Source: NCEH01 sp002257205 (GTDB lineage: Bacteria; Pseudomonadota; Alphaproteobacteria; Rhizobiales; Xanthobacteraceae). Taken from it: a DNA stretch of 64,000 bases. How positions within the stretch are numbered: the first letter of the stretch is position 1; each line of letters begins with the position of its first letter. Where the stretch lies: the NCBI RefSeq assembly GCF_043195105.1, contig NZ_JBAFWO010000003.1, one strand, 5' to 3'. Both the position numbers and the translations under genes were made by a program. Of the stretch, positions 1-6,931 are shown one piece after another. The notes under the pieces were generated by a model. That model ran no database searches, was not told where the DNA came from, and was given only the letters and a program-made list of their open reading frames with translations.

Positions 1-213
1 CACCCCTATCCGCGCTTCGCCTATGTCCTGGCCGGCACGTTGTCGGTGACCGTGGAAGCCACGGCGCAGACCTTCACCTATAAGCCCGGCGACGCCATCA
101 TCGAAGTGATCGACCAATGGCATTTCGCGGTCAATGACGGGCCGGAGGCGGTCCGCCTGCTGGTGGTGGACACCTTGCCCGACGGCGCCGCGAGCACGAT
201 CATCAAGCAATAG
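1..213 (+). CDS. Cupin-domain protein, 3' part only
   Basis: The reading frame is open from the first base and ends at TAG 211-213, so only the last 70 residues are present and the start lies outside the window. The segment carries a second-half cupin pattern: HPYPRF and LAGTLSVTV, then YKPGDAI, then the late histidine in QWHFAVN. This is the usual beta-barrel arrangement of small single-domain cupins, which often bind a metal or a small ligand. No substrate can be inferred from this fragment. It is convergent with the next gene, whose stop lies 12 bases away. Confidence 0.75.
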   Translation, partial: HPYPRFAYVLAGTLSVTVEATAQTFTYKPGDAIIEVIDQWHFAVNDGPEAVRLLVVDTLPDGAASTIIKQ

Positions 214-225
214 CCGACACGCAGG

Positions 226-1095
226 CTAGAGGGCGCAGCGGGTCTGCGCTGTCAAGCCGTTGGGCGCGCCCCATTCGTTGGACGGCAGGGTGGCGAAGGC
301 GCCGTCGAACACCTGCCGCTGCATGGTGAAGCGCACCGGCTTGCCGTCGGGGTCGAGGTCCACGATCCAGAAATAATCATAGGTCGCCGAAGGCCAACTG
401 GCCGGAACATCCGGCAGCGCGCCAAGGTGCAGCAGCTGGCGCAGCGTCACCTCCTGGCCGGGGTTGGCCGCTTCCAGGGCCGCGTCGGCGATGTGATCGT
501 GCTCCCACACCATCACGACCGTCTGGCCGGTGAAGCGCGGATCGGTCAACACATCGTGCACGGCCTGCTGGGTGCGCGAGGTGACAAGCTGGGTGAAATC
601 CGCCTTGCGGGCGCGCTTCCCCGGATCGCGCCCGCCCGTCTTCGGCTTCTGCTCCGTGGACGCGGCGGCGGGCGCGGAGGGGGGCGGCGCCGGCGGGGCG
701 ATTGTGGCGGCCGCCGCCTTCGCGCGCTTCTTGCGCGGGCTGGTGGGGGCCTCGGGAAGGGCGGTATACATCACCACCGGCAAAGCCCAGGTGGCGGCGG
801 CGGGCGCGGCGAGCTCCATGGTGTGCAGCGTCACGGCAAGGATGGCGGCGGGCGCCGTGCCGGCGGGAAACAGGCTGTCCTTCGCGCCCTTGCCGAGATA
901 CTGCGCCGCGAGCGCCTGGGCGCGTTCATTGCCCACCGGGCACAGCCGATAGGCATCCTGCTTCTCGCCATGGCGCAGGATGATGATGCGCGCGGGCGCA
1001 GCGCTCGCCGGCAGGGCCGCGAAAAATCCCGCGCCGGTGAGGACGAGGGTCAGCAGGCTGCGAAAAGCGAGGCGCGAGAAGCAAAACGCGGCCAT
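226..1095 (-). CDS. Exported histidine phosphatase superfamily protein
   Basis: Predicted periplasmic protein of 289 residues. The N-terminus (residues about 10-33) has a hydrophobic stretch ending in an Ala-rich site, read as a signal peptide. The mature part begins with the phosphohistidine motif LRHGEK (RHG at 41-43). A second histidine pair follows at H199/H201 (WEHDH), as in the phosphoglycerate mutase-like branch 2 fold. Residues about 115-165 form a Pro/Ala- and Lys/Arg-rich low-complexity insertion not expected in the core fold. The ATG at 1095 is chosen because it opens directly into the signal peptide; the frame stays open upstream to 1383 but reads as non-coding there. The substrate is unknown. 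Confidence 0.75.
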   Translation of the reverse strand: MAAFCFSRLAFRSLLTLVLTGAGFFAALPASAAPARIIILRHGEKQDAYRLCPVGNERAQALAAQYLGKGAKDSLFPAGTAPAAILAVTLHTMELAAPAAATWALPVVMYTALPEAPTSPRKKRAKAAAATIAPPAPPPSAPAAASTEQKPKTGGRDPGKRARKADFTQLVTSRTQQAVHDVLTDPRFTGQTVVMVWEHDHIADAALEAANPGQEVTLRQLLHLGALPDVPASWPSATYDYFWIVDLDPDGKPVRFTMQRQVFDGAFATLPSNEWGAPNGLTAQTRCAL

Positions 1096-1222
1096 GAAAC
1101 ATCCCCCGGTAACGGTCCCGCCGGACCTTACCAAAAGTCGCGGCATCCGCCATGCTCCTGCCATAGCTTGCCAATGTCCCCGCCCTCGCCTATGCGAAGC
1201 GACGCCATTGTCGGGGGGTTCC

Positions 1223-1573
1223 ATGCAGAAGGTCTGGTCTTGGGTCGGAGGCGTCGCCATCTGCACGCTCGGCGTGGCGATGGTCGCGGCGGTGGCCGAT
1301 CCCGCCGCGGCGCAAAGCTCCGCGAACCCGCCGCACATCACCATCCAGCCGCACAATCCCAATGTGATCCACCTGCCGGTCATTCCGCAGGGCAGCTATC
1401 TGGACCCCGGCCCCGGCGCGGCGATCAAGCCCGACGTGGGGCTCGGCGACGATCGCAACGAGGATTATGTCTTCCCGCCGAATATCGACGGCTATATGGG
1501 CTCCTCGCCTCCGGGCGATCCGACCGACAACGGCCAGTGGAGCCCCCTGCCCGGCGATACGCCGAGCTTCTGA
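1223..1573 (+). CDS. Small exported protein of unknown function
   Basis: This 116-residue protein has a clear signal peptide (residues about 1-30, ending near ADPAAAQ). The mature part is short and Pro/Gly/Asp-rich, with phrases such as NPNVIHLPVIPQG and SSPPGDPTDNG, and no catalytic motif that I recognise. The ATG at 1223 is preferred over upstream in-frame starts because it gives the signal peptide directly. It is transcribed away from the histidine phosphatase gene and is followed by the bidirectional terminator at 1642-1677. A secreted or periplasmic location is inferred; no function is proposed. Confidence 0.6.
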   Translation: MQKVWSWVGGVAICTLGVAMVAAVADPAAAQSSANPPHITIQPHNPNVIHLPVIPQGSYLDPGPGAAIKPDVGLGDDRNEDYVFPPNIDGYMGSSPPGDPTDNGQWSPLPGDTPSF

Positions 1574-1641
1574 GACGCGCGCCCCGGTGACGGGGCGCCG
1601 GTTTCGGGTCGCGATCCGCGCGGCTTTTGGGCGCGGGACAC

Positions 1642-1677
1642 AAAAAAGGCGGCGGGGAAAACCCCGCCGCCTTTTTT
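1642..1677. terminator. Bidirectional rho-independent terminator
   Basis: A 10-bp perfect G/C stem (GGCGGCGGGG / CCCCGCCGCC) with an AAAA loop is flanked by six A on the left and six T on the right. It can therefore stop transcription in both directions, for the small exported gene (+) and for rpsI (-). Confidence 0.9.
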
Positions 1678-1699
1678 GTTTGATCCCCGAAGGGAAAAA

Positions 1700-2176
1700 T
1701 CAGCGCTTCGAGAACTGGAAGCTGCGGCGAGCCTTGGCACGGCCGTACTTCTTGCGCTCGACCACGCGGCTGTCGCGGGTCAGGAAGCCGCCCTTCTTGA
1801 GCGGGCCGCGCAGCTCGGGCTCGTAATAGGTGAGCGCGCGGGAGATGCCGTGGCGCAGCGCGCCGGCCTGGCCGGAGAGGCCGCCGCCGGAAACGGTGCA
1901 GACCACGTCATACTGCTCTTCACGGGCCGCGGCCTGGAAGGGCTGGTTGATCATGAGGCGCAGAACGGGACGGGCGAAATAGACCACCACGTCGCGGTCG
2001 TTGACCGTGATCTTGCCGGTGCCGGGGCGGATCCAGACGCGGGCGACCGCGTCCTTGCGCTTGCCGGTGGCATAGGCGCGGCCGAACTTGTCCAGCTTCT
2101 GGACGTGGACGGGGGCCTCCACGATGCTGCTCTGGTGAGAATCGAGCGCGTCGAGGGACTGAAGAACCTCAGCCAT
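1700..2176 (-). CDS. rpsI: 30S ribosomal protein S9
   Basis: S9 is part of the small-subunit head, and its C-terminal tail reaches the P-site tRNA. The 158-residue product has the family signature YATGKRKDAVARVW near residue 35, then GKITVND, SGGGLSGQAGALRHGISRAL and the basic C-terminus ending RRSFQFSKR. The first ~30 residues are an alphaproteobacterial-type N-terminal extension. The gene follows rplM with a 2-base gap in the conserved L13-S9 operon and ends before a strong hairpin terminator. Confidence 0.98.
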   Translation of the reverse strand: MAEVLQSLDALDSHQSSIVEAPVHVQKLDKFGRAYATGKRKDAVARVWIRPGTGKITVNDRDVVVYFARPVLRLMINQPFQAAAREEQYDVVCTVSGGGLSGQAGALRHGISRALTYYEPELRGPLKKGGFLTRDSRVVERKKYGRAKARRSFQFSKR

Positions 2177-2178
2177 GA

Positions 2179-2640
2179 TCAGTTCCTCACATTCTTGCGG
2201 TTGAGGCTGGCCACATCCAGCGCCACGGGCTGCTGCGCCTCATGGGGATGGGTGCCGCCCTTGTAGACGCGCAGATTGCCCATGATCTTGCGGCCGAGCG
2301 GGCCACGAGCGAGCATGCGTTCCACGGCCTTCTCGATGACGCGCTCGGGGAAGCGGCCTTCCAGCAGGAACTTGGCGGTGCGTTCCTTGATGCCACCCGG
2401 GAAGCCGGTGTGGTGGTAATAGACCTTCTGCTCGCGCTTGCGACCGGTCAGAACCGCCTTCTCGGCATTGACCACGACGACATTGTCGCCGCAATCCACG
2501 TGCGGGGTGTACAGCGGAAGGTGCTTGCCCTTCAGGCGCATGGCGATGATGGTGGCGAGACGGCCCACGACGAGCCCGGTCGCGTCGATCACCACCCATT
2601 TCTTTTCGATTTCGGCAGGCTTGGCCGAATACGTCTTCAT
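2179..2640 (-). CDS. rplM: 50S ribosomal protein L13
   Basis: L13 is an early-assembling large-subunit protein. The 153-residue sequence has the typical features KWVVIDATGLVVGRLAT, the GDNVVVVNAEK segment, YYHHTGFPGGIKE and the conserved MLARGPLGRKIMGNLRVYKG block. It is the first gene of the rplM-rpsI operon. A TTGACG/TACAAG promoter with a 17-base spacer lies about 70-95 bases upstream of its ATG. Confidence 0.98.
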   Translation of the reverse strand: MKTYSAKPAEIEKKWVVIDATGLVVGRLATIIAMRLKGKHLPLYTPHVDCGDNVVVVNAEKAVLTGRKREQKVYYHHTGFPGGIKERTAKFLLEGRFPERVIEKAVERMLARGPLGRKIMGNLRVYKGGTHPHEAQQPVALDVASLNRKNVRN

Positions 2641-2708
2641 GGATCGGTTTCCGAATGAGAAAGCCGGTCCCCACGAAAAGATCGCAAGGCCTCCGGCAAT
2701 GGACGGGG

Positions 2709-2737
2709 CTTGTAACCCAGAGCCGGCGCATCGTCAA
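2709..2737 (-). promoter_or_regulatory. Probable vegetative promoter for rplM-rpsI
   Basis: On the minus strand, TTGACG (2732-2737) is followed by 17 bases and TACAAG (2709-2714). This matches a housekeeping -35/-10 layout with a GC-rich spacer, ahead of a leader of roughly 60 bases before rplM. It is a pattern match only. Confidence 0.45.
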
Positions 2738-2778
2738 CGCGGCGGGCTGCCAATTTATCCATATGTTTCAATTGCTTA

Positions 2779-2800
2779 TTAAAATGGTGTCATAGCACCA
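2779..2800 (-). terminator. Weak rho-independent terminator after the oxidoreductase gene
   Basis: On the minus strand, TGGTG-CTATGA-CACCA is followed by TTTTAATAA, 45 bases past the stop of the gene at 2846-3430. The stem is only 5 bp, so the call is moderate. The remaining 2641-2845 region is otherwise the rplM promoter region. Confidence 0.45.
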
Positions 2801-2845
2801 CATTTCAAGCCTCTTTTCCGGCGCGATAAAGCCCGCTCCCTTCGT

Positions 2846-3430
2846 TCAGCGCGCATCCCGTCCGAGCGCCTCGACCTGGCGCAGCCAGCGGGCGCGCTCT
2901 TTCGGAGTTGCCGCATCCACCAAGCCGAAGAGGCTGTGGCGCACCGGGGTGATGCCGACGAAATCCAGGATGTTGCGTTCCAGCCCGAGCACGCCATGGG
3001 CGAAGAAATACCAGCGATAGATCAGCGCCGGCATGCCCATGGTCACGATCACCCGCGCCGAGCGCCCGCCGAGCAACTTGTGGGGAAAGCCCGGCCCGGC
3101 CTGGATGAAGGCGAAGCCGGGGCGCATCAATTGCTCCAGGAACGCCTTCAGCAAGGCCGGCATGGTCCCGAGCCAGAGGGGAAACAGCAACACCACGTGG
3201 TTCGCCGCCAGCAAGGCGTCGCGGGCGGGCAGCAGGTCGTGCGGCATGGTGCCGGTCTCGAAATCCGCCTGGGTGCGCATCAGCGTGAAATCGAGCGTCG
3301 CCACCTCCACCCGCTCGACGCTATGGCCGCCGGCGCGCGCGCCGCACGCATAGGCCTCCGCGAGCGCATGGCACAGGTGTCCGCCGTGCGGATCGGGATG
3401 CCCCTGTATGATGAGGATGGATTTTCCCAT
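2846..3430 (-). CDS. NAD(P)H-dependent flavodoxin-fold oxidoreductase
   Basis: This 194-residue protein is of the quinone-reductase/KefF-like flavodoxin-2 family. The N-terminus KSILIIQGHPDPHGGHLCHAL is a beta-strand followed by the FMN-binding loop. FPLWLGTMPALLKAFLEQ (about residues 84-101) is the conserved second flavin-contact segment. These enzymes reduce quinones or related acceptors with NAD(P)H through FMN. The ATG at 3430 is chosen because it starts the first strand. A CRP/FNR-type palindrome lies about 48 bases upstream, and the thioesterase gene upstream on the same strand may be co-transcribed. The substrate is unknown. Confidence 0.8.
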   Translation of the reverse strand: MGKSILIIQGHPDPHGGHLCHALAEAYACGARAGGHSVERVEVATLDFTLMRTQADFETGTMPHDLLPARDALLAANHVVLLFPLWLGTMPALLKAFLEQLMRPGFAFIQAGPGFPHKLLGGRSARVIVTMGMPALIYRWYFFAHGVLGLERNILDFVGITPVRHSLFGLVDAATPKERARWLRQVEALGRDAR

Positions 3431-3477
3431 GGCGTTCCCCCTCGTGCGCACCGTGCGGGGCGGAGGGGGAAAGCGCA

Positions 3478-3491
3478 TTGATCCGGATCAG
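3478..3491 (-). promoter_or_regulatory. Candidate FNR/FixK-type operator
   Basis: TTGATCCGGATCAG matches the FNR/FixK consensus TTGAT-N4-ATCAA except for the last base. It is centred about 54 bases upstream of the oxidoreductase ATG (3430), a position that could suit activation with a short leader. No FNR-family regulator is in the window, so this is a motif match only. Confidence 0.4.
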
Positions 3492-3541
3492 GGCGCGACG
3501 TTGCGGAAGCGGCCTTTCCGGCGGGCGGGCGTTTGCCGGGC

Positions 3542-3976
3542 TTATTTCGCCGGAATGGAATAAGTCGCCACGCAATGGGCGACCAGGTCCGCGCTGCCGG
3601 GGCTGTGGAGGGCGACATCGCCCACCGCCAGGCGCTTGCCCAGCTTGATGATGCGCGCATCGGCGAGAATCGGCCCCGGCGCCGGCTTGCGCAGGAAATT
3701 GATGGAGAGGTTTGTGGTCACCGCAAGCGCCACCGGGCCGATCTGCGCCAGCAGCGCGGCATAGACCGCGACATCGGACAGCGCCATCAGGGACGGGCCG
3801 GAAACCGTGCCGCCGGGACGCAGATGATCGTCCCCGGCATCGAGCTGCACCGTCGCCGTCATGATGCCGGTGGAGATCACCTTGTGCGCCTTGCCGGGGC
3901 CGAACGCCTGGGGGAATTCCTCATGCAGAAACGCTTCCAGCTCCTGCGGCGACATCTGCACCTGCCCGTCCCCCAT
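3542..3976 (-). CDS. PaaI-family hotdog-fold thioesterase
   Basis: This 144-residue protein is the size of PaaI/YbgC-like acyl-CoA thioesterases. The segment DDHLRPGGTVSGPSLMALSD (about residues 56-75) is the hotdog helix region with the Asp typical of the family. VAVTTNLSINFLRKPAPG corresponds to the strand lining the CoA site. Such proteins hydrolyse acyl- or aryl-CoA thioesters. The ATG at 3976 has a good ribosome site (GGGGAGAA) and is preferred over upstream starts. It is divergent from the crotonase gene at 4069, so the two may share a control region and an acyl-CoA theme. Confidence 0.8.
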   Translation of the reverse strand: MGDGQVQMSPQELEAFLHEEFPQAFGPGKAHKVISTGIMTATVQLDAGDDHLRPGGTVSGPSLMALSDVAVYAALLAQIGPVALAVTTNLSINFLRKPAPGPILADARIIKLGKRLAVGDVALHSPGSADLVAHCVATYSIPAK

Positions 3977-4068
3977 GGTCTTCTCCCCGCATCGCGCTTC
4001 ACACCCGCAACCTGCATAGAGTAGGGTGCGCCAACAACAAAGCGCGCGACGCGCGCGAGGGAGATCCC

Positions 4069-4905
4069 ATGTCTTCTGCCGCATCCCCCGTTGCCGCCGC
4101 TGTCGAGACTCCGGCCGAACCGGCGGTGCTGCGCAGCGATGCGGACGGCGTTGCGCTGGTCACGCTCAACCGCCCCGCGCGCCGCAACAGCCTTTCCGAA
4201 GCCATGATGACGGCGCTGTCCGAGACGCTGACCGACATTTCGGTGGATCCGGCGGTGCGCGCCGTGGTGCTGAGCGCGAACGGCCCGGTGTTCTCCGCCG
4301 GGCACGACCTCAAGGAGCTTCAGGCCCATCGCGGGGACGAGGATCGCGGCCGGCATTATTACGACATGGTGATGCGCCGCTGCGCCGCCCTGATGACCGC
4401 CATCGTCCGCCTGCCCCAGCCGGTGATCGCGGCTGTGGATAGCATGGCGACCGCGGCCGGATGCCAATTGGTCGCGAGCTGCGATCTCGCGGTGGCCGGC
4501 GCCAAGGCGCGCTTCTGCACGCCGGGCGTCAACATCGGCCTGTTCTGCCACACCCCCATGGTTGCCCTGTCGCGCACGGTGTCGCGCAAGCACGCGCTCG
4601 AAATGCTGCTGCTGGGCGAGTGGGTGGAGGCGGAGGACGCCCATCGCATGGGCCTGGTGAACCGGGTGGTGGCCGATGGCGAGGCGGTGCCCGCCGCGCG
4701 CGACCTTGCCCTGCGTATCGCCGCGAAATCGCAGGTGCCGGTGAAACTGGGCAAGGCCGCCTTCTATGCCCAGTCGGAAATGACCCTGGACAATGCCTAT
4801 GCCTTCGCCTCGCAGGTGATGACCACCAACATGCTCGCGCGCGACGCGGACGAGGGCATTTCGGCCGTGCTCGACAAGCGCGCGCCCCAGTGGGAGGACC
4901 GTTGA
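4069..4905 (+). CDS. Crotonase-family protein, ECHDC3-like
   Basis: This 278-residue protein has the enoyl-CoA hydratase/isomerase fold. The first oxyanion-hole segment is FSAGHDLKEL (about residues 76-85). The second is MATAAGCQLVASCDLAVAGA. GVNIGLFCHTPMVALSR and LLGEWVEAEDAHRMGLVNRV follow, as in the ECHDC3 group. The two glutamates that act as acid/base in classical enoyl-CoA hydratase are absent: Gln stands in AGCQL, and Gly in TPGVNIG. A normal hydratase activity is therefore doubtful, although CoA-ester binding is likely. The gene is divergent from a PaaI-type thioesterase, which supports a role in acyl-CoA chemistry. The exact reaction is unknown. Confidence 0.85.
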   Translation: MSSAASPVAAAVETPAEPAVLRSDADGVALVTLNRPARRNSLSEAMMTALSETLTDISVDPAVRAVVLSANGPVFSAGHDLKELQAHRGDEDRGRHYYDMVMRRCAALMTAIVRLPQPVIAAVDSMATAAGCQLVASCDLAVAGAKARFCTPGVNIGLFCHTPMVALSRTVSRKHALEMLLLGEWVEAEDAHRMGLVNRVVADGEAVPAARDLALRIAAKSQVPVKLGKAAFYAQSEMTLDNAYAFASQVMTTNMLARDADEGISAVLDKRAPQWEDR

Positions 4906-4965
4906 GGGCGAATTGATCGCGTCCTTTACGTTCCCTAAACCATAAAGGGCTTTCCTATTGTCCTG

Positions 4966-4982
4966 GCCGGCATGATGCCGGC
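4966..4982. repeat. Short perfect palindrome upstream of the Wzz-like gene
   Basis: GCCGGCAT-G-ATGCCGGC gives 8-bp arms around one base, 17-33 bases before the preferred start at 4999. It covers an alternative ATG at 4972. It could be an operator or a hairpin ending the crotonase transcript; nothing distinguishes these. Confidence 0.5.
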
Positions 4983-4998
4983 GGCGAGGGACGGCGCG

Positions 4999-6459
4999 AT
5001 GACCGACAGCCTGGGCCGCGAAACGCTCTTTGATCCGCACGCCGAAGGGCTGCGGGTTCGAATGCGTCGCGTGCGGGTGTGCGCCGCACTTGCCTTGCTC
5101 CTCGCGGCGGCGCTCCTGCTTCTGCCCTTGCGTTATACCGCCATCGCTTCCTTGTCGTTCGATGTCGCCTCCCAGCCGCCGACCGCCAGCGTCCGCGGGG
5201 TGGCGCAGGTGCTCGGCGCCCGCGAGATGGCGCAGGATGTGTTCGCGCGTCTCGATCCGGCGGACCGCGCCGCGCTCGCGGGCGCGAATCGCAACTTCTC
5301 GCTGTCACGCTGGCTGGCCGCCGATACGCCGCGCGCGCCCGCCGATATCGGTGGTGCGACGCTGGTCTCCGGCCTCGCCGTTACCCCGCGCTTCGGCGGG
5401 CGGGTGCTGGAGCTATCCTTCACCGCCACGCGGCCGATGCTCGCTGCGCGGGTGGTCCAGGCCTATGCCGACGCCTTCCTCGCGCTCGATGCCGAAGTGC
5501 GCGCCGACCCGGACGGCCCGGCAGCGGCCCACGCGGCGACGCCGCCGATGCGCATCGCCGCCGCCGCAATGGCCCCGGTGATGCCCGATGTTCCCGCGCC
5601 CCTGCGCCTGATCCTGCTGGCGCTGGCGACCTTTGCCCTCGGCTTCATCGTGCTGCGGTTCGGCCGGCCGGCCCGGCTGGTGATCGATGACGAGGAGAGC
5701 GCGCGTCTTCCGGTCCAGCTCACAGACGGGCGCAGCGTCGCCTGGATGGATGCCGGCCACGGCCGGGGCATGAGCCAGGACGAGGCGCTGGCGCGGCTGC
5801 TCCAGGTGCTGGAGGAATTGTGCGCGCGGCCCGCCGATGCCGGGCACCTCGTGGTGCTCACCGCCGATACGCCGTTCGCTCGGTCTGCCGCGTGCGCGGT
5901 GGCCTTGGCGCGCGCGCTCTCGCTGGGCGACGCGCGGGTGGCGCTGGTCGCTCTCGACGGCGACGCGCCGGAACTGAGGGGCCTGGTTGCCGATCCCTGG
6001 GCGGCCGGCGTGGACGAGATGCTGTTCGGCGTCGCCGGCTTCGGCGAAACCATCCACCGCGATTTGGTGTCGCGCGCCCATATCATCCCGCCCGGTCGCG
6101 GCGCGCGGGGCGGTGCCGGCGTCGCGACCGCTGATCGCCTGGCGCTTATCCTGCGCGCGCTGCGCCAGACCTATGATTGCGTGATCGTCGCCGCCCCCGC
6201 CGCGCCCCATCTGGTGGCCGCGTCCGGCCTCGCCGCGCTTCAGCCGCTGCTGGTGTGCATCGAGGACATGGGCGCGCCCGTCGGCTCGGGCGTGGAGGCC
6301 TATGCCGCACTCGCGGCCACCGGCTTCAACGACGTGGTGATGCTGCGCCTTGCGGACAGCGACGCCCCGGCCTCGGCGTCCGCGCTGCCGGCACTGGAGG
6401 CGGAGCCGGTGCGACTGAGACGTGAGCCGGCTCCGCGCCACCTCGCACCCGCCGCTTGA
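4999..6459 (+). CDS. Wzz/BY-kinase-like membrane protein without a P-loop
   Basis: This 486-residue protein is laid out like polysaccharide co-polymerase/tyrosine autokinase proteins. It has a short cytoplasmic start, a first membrane helix (about residues 28-45), a periplasmic domain with the SLSFDV strand, a second helix (about 202-220), and a cytoplasmic domain from about 240 that follows the BY-kinase order (LVVLTADTP, then VALVALDGD, then YDCVIVAAP). The Walker A GK(S/T) is absent (TPFARSAA at 291-298), and the Walker B Asp is replaced by Ala in VIVAAP. No tyrosine cluster ends the protein. It may be a non-catalytic chain-length regulator. No polysaccharide genes adjoin it. The ATG at 4999 has GAGGGA upstream; an alternative start is 4972. 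Confidence 0.6.
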   Translation: MTDSLGRETLFDPHAEGLRVRMRRVRVCAALALLLAAALLLLPLRYTAIASLSFDVASQPPTASVRGVAQVLGAREMAQDVFARLDPADRAALAGANRNFSLSRWLAADTPRAPADIGGATLVSGLAVTPRFGGRVLELSFTATRPMLAARVVQAYADAFLALDAEVRADPDGPAAAHAATPPMRIAAAAMAPVMPDVPAPLRLILLALATFALGFIVLRFGRPARLVIDDEESARLPVQLTDGRSVAWMDAGHGRGMSQDEALARLLQVLEELCARPADAGHLVVLTADTPFARSAACAVALARALSLGDARVALVALDGDAPELRGLVADPWAAGVDEMLFGVAGFGETIHRDLVSRAHIIPPGRGARGGAGVATADRLALILRALRQTYDCVIVAAPAAPHLVAASGLAALQPLLVCIEDMGAPVGSGVEAYAALAATGFNDVVMLRLADSDAPASASALPALEAEPVRLRREPAPRHLAPAA

Positions 6460-6472
6460 AGTTCCAGTGGAA

Positions 6473-6539
6473 TCTGACTTCTGACAAGTAGAATATCGTG
6501 ATTAAAAACAATAAGTTATCGCGATATTTAAAAGTCAGA
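6473..6539. repeat. AT-rich nested inverted repeat between convergent genes
   Basis: Outer arms TCTGACTT (6473-6480) and AAGTCAGA (6532-6539) enclose inner arms AATATCGTGAT (6492-6502) and ATCGCGATATT (6518-6528), which pair with a single G-U. The element lies between two stop codons (6459 and 6571), so it may act as a bidirectional terminator. It lacks long T-tracts and is much more AT-rich than its surroundings. Confidence 0.6.
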
Positions 6540-6570
6540 CATTACGCGAATCGCAAGTGTTTAGCCGGCA

Positions 6571-6783
6571 TCATGTCTTCGTGTCGGGCCGCTCCATCCA
6601 GCGAATGAGGAAGGCAGCGGGCACGATCCAGAGCGATCCCAGCAGCACGTAGGACACGGTCTGCCACGCCCAGGGCAGCTCGGTGACGCGGCCTTGCGCG
6701 ATCGCCATGGCCCCGAGCGCCCACACCACCACCAGGATCAGCATCAGAATGGTGCCGATGAACTTGCGCAAACGCATGGGCAT
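6571..6783 (-). CDS. DUF2842-type small membrane protein
   Basis: This 70-residue protein has two predicted membrane helices: about residues 9-28 (ILMLILVVVWALGAMAIAQG) and about 40-58 (VSYVLLGSLWIVPAAFLIRW). The pattern fits the alphaproteobacterial DUF2842 family, which has no assigned function. The ATG at 6783 has GGAGGG just upstream. It is divergent from ctaA with about 150 bases between them, which suggests, without proving, a link to cytochrome oxidase biogenesis. Confidence 0.7.
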   Translation of the reverse strand: MPMRLRKFIGTILMLILVVVWALGAMAIAQGRVTELPWAWQTVSYVLLGSLWIVPAAFLIRWMERPDTKT

Positions 6784-6931
6784 CGCGCCCTCCTCTATTG
6801 TCCCGCGCGGGCCGCCCGCATCAGGCACGCCGCCCGGCTCCGTAGCGGCAGCGACGCCGCGCCGTCTTGCACCCGTGTAAGCCGCTGTATATCGGATCCT
6901 CGGGGAGGGCCATATTCTGGAGCAGGTTCAG

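Noticed and set aside
1096..1383. N-terminal extension of the histidine phosphatase frame
   Set aside because: The 96 upstream residues are not protein-like and would bury the signal peptide. The ATG at 1095 is preferred.
2755..2763. DnaA-box-like TTATCCATA
   Set aside because: It is a single site with one mismatch, in a normal promoter region, with no cluster that would mark an origin.
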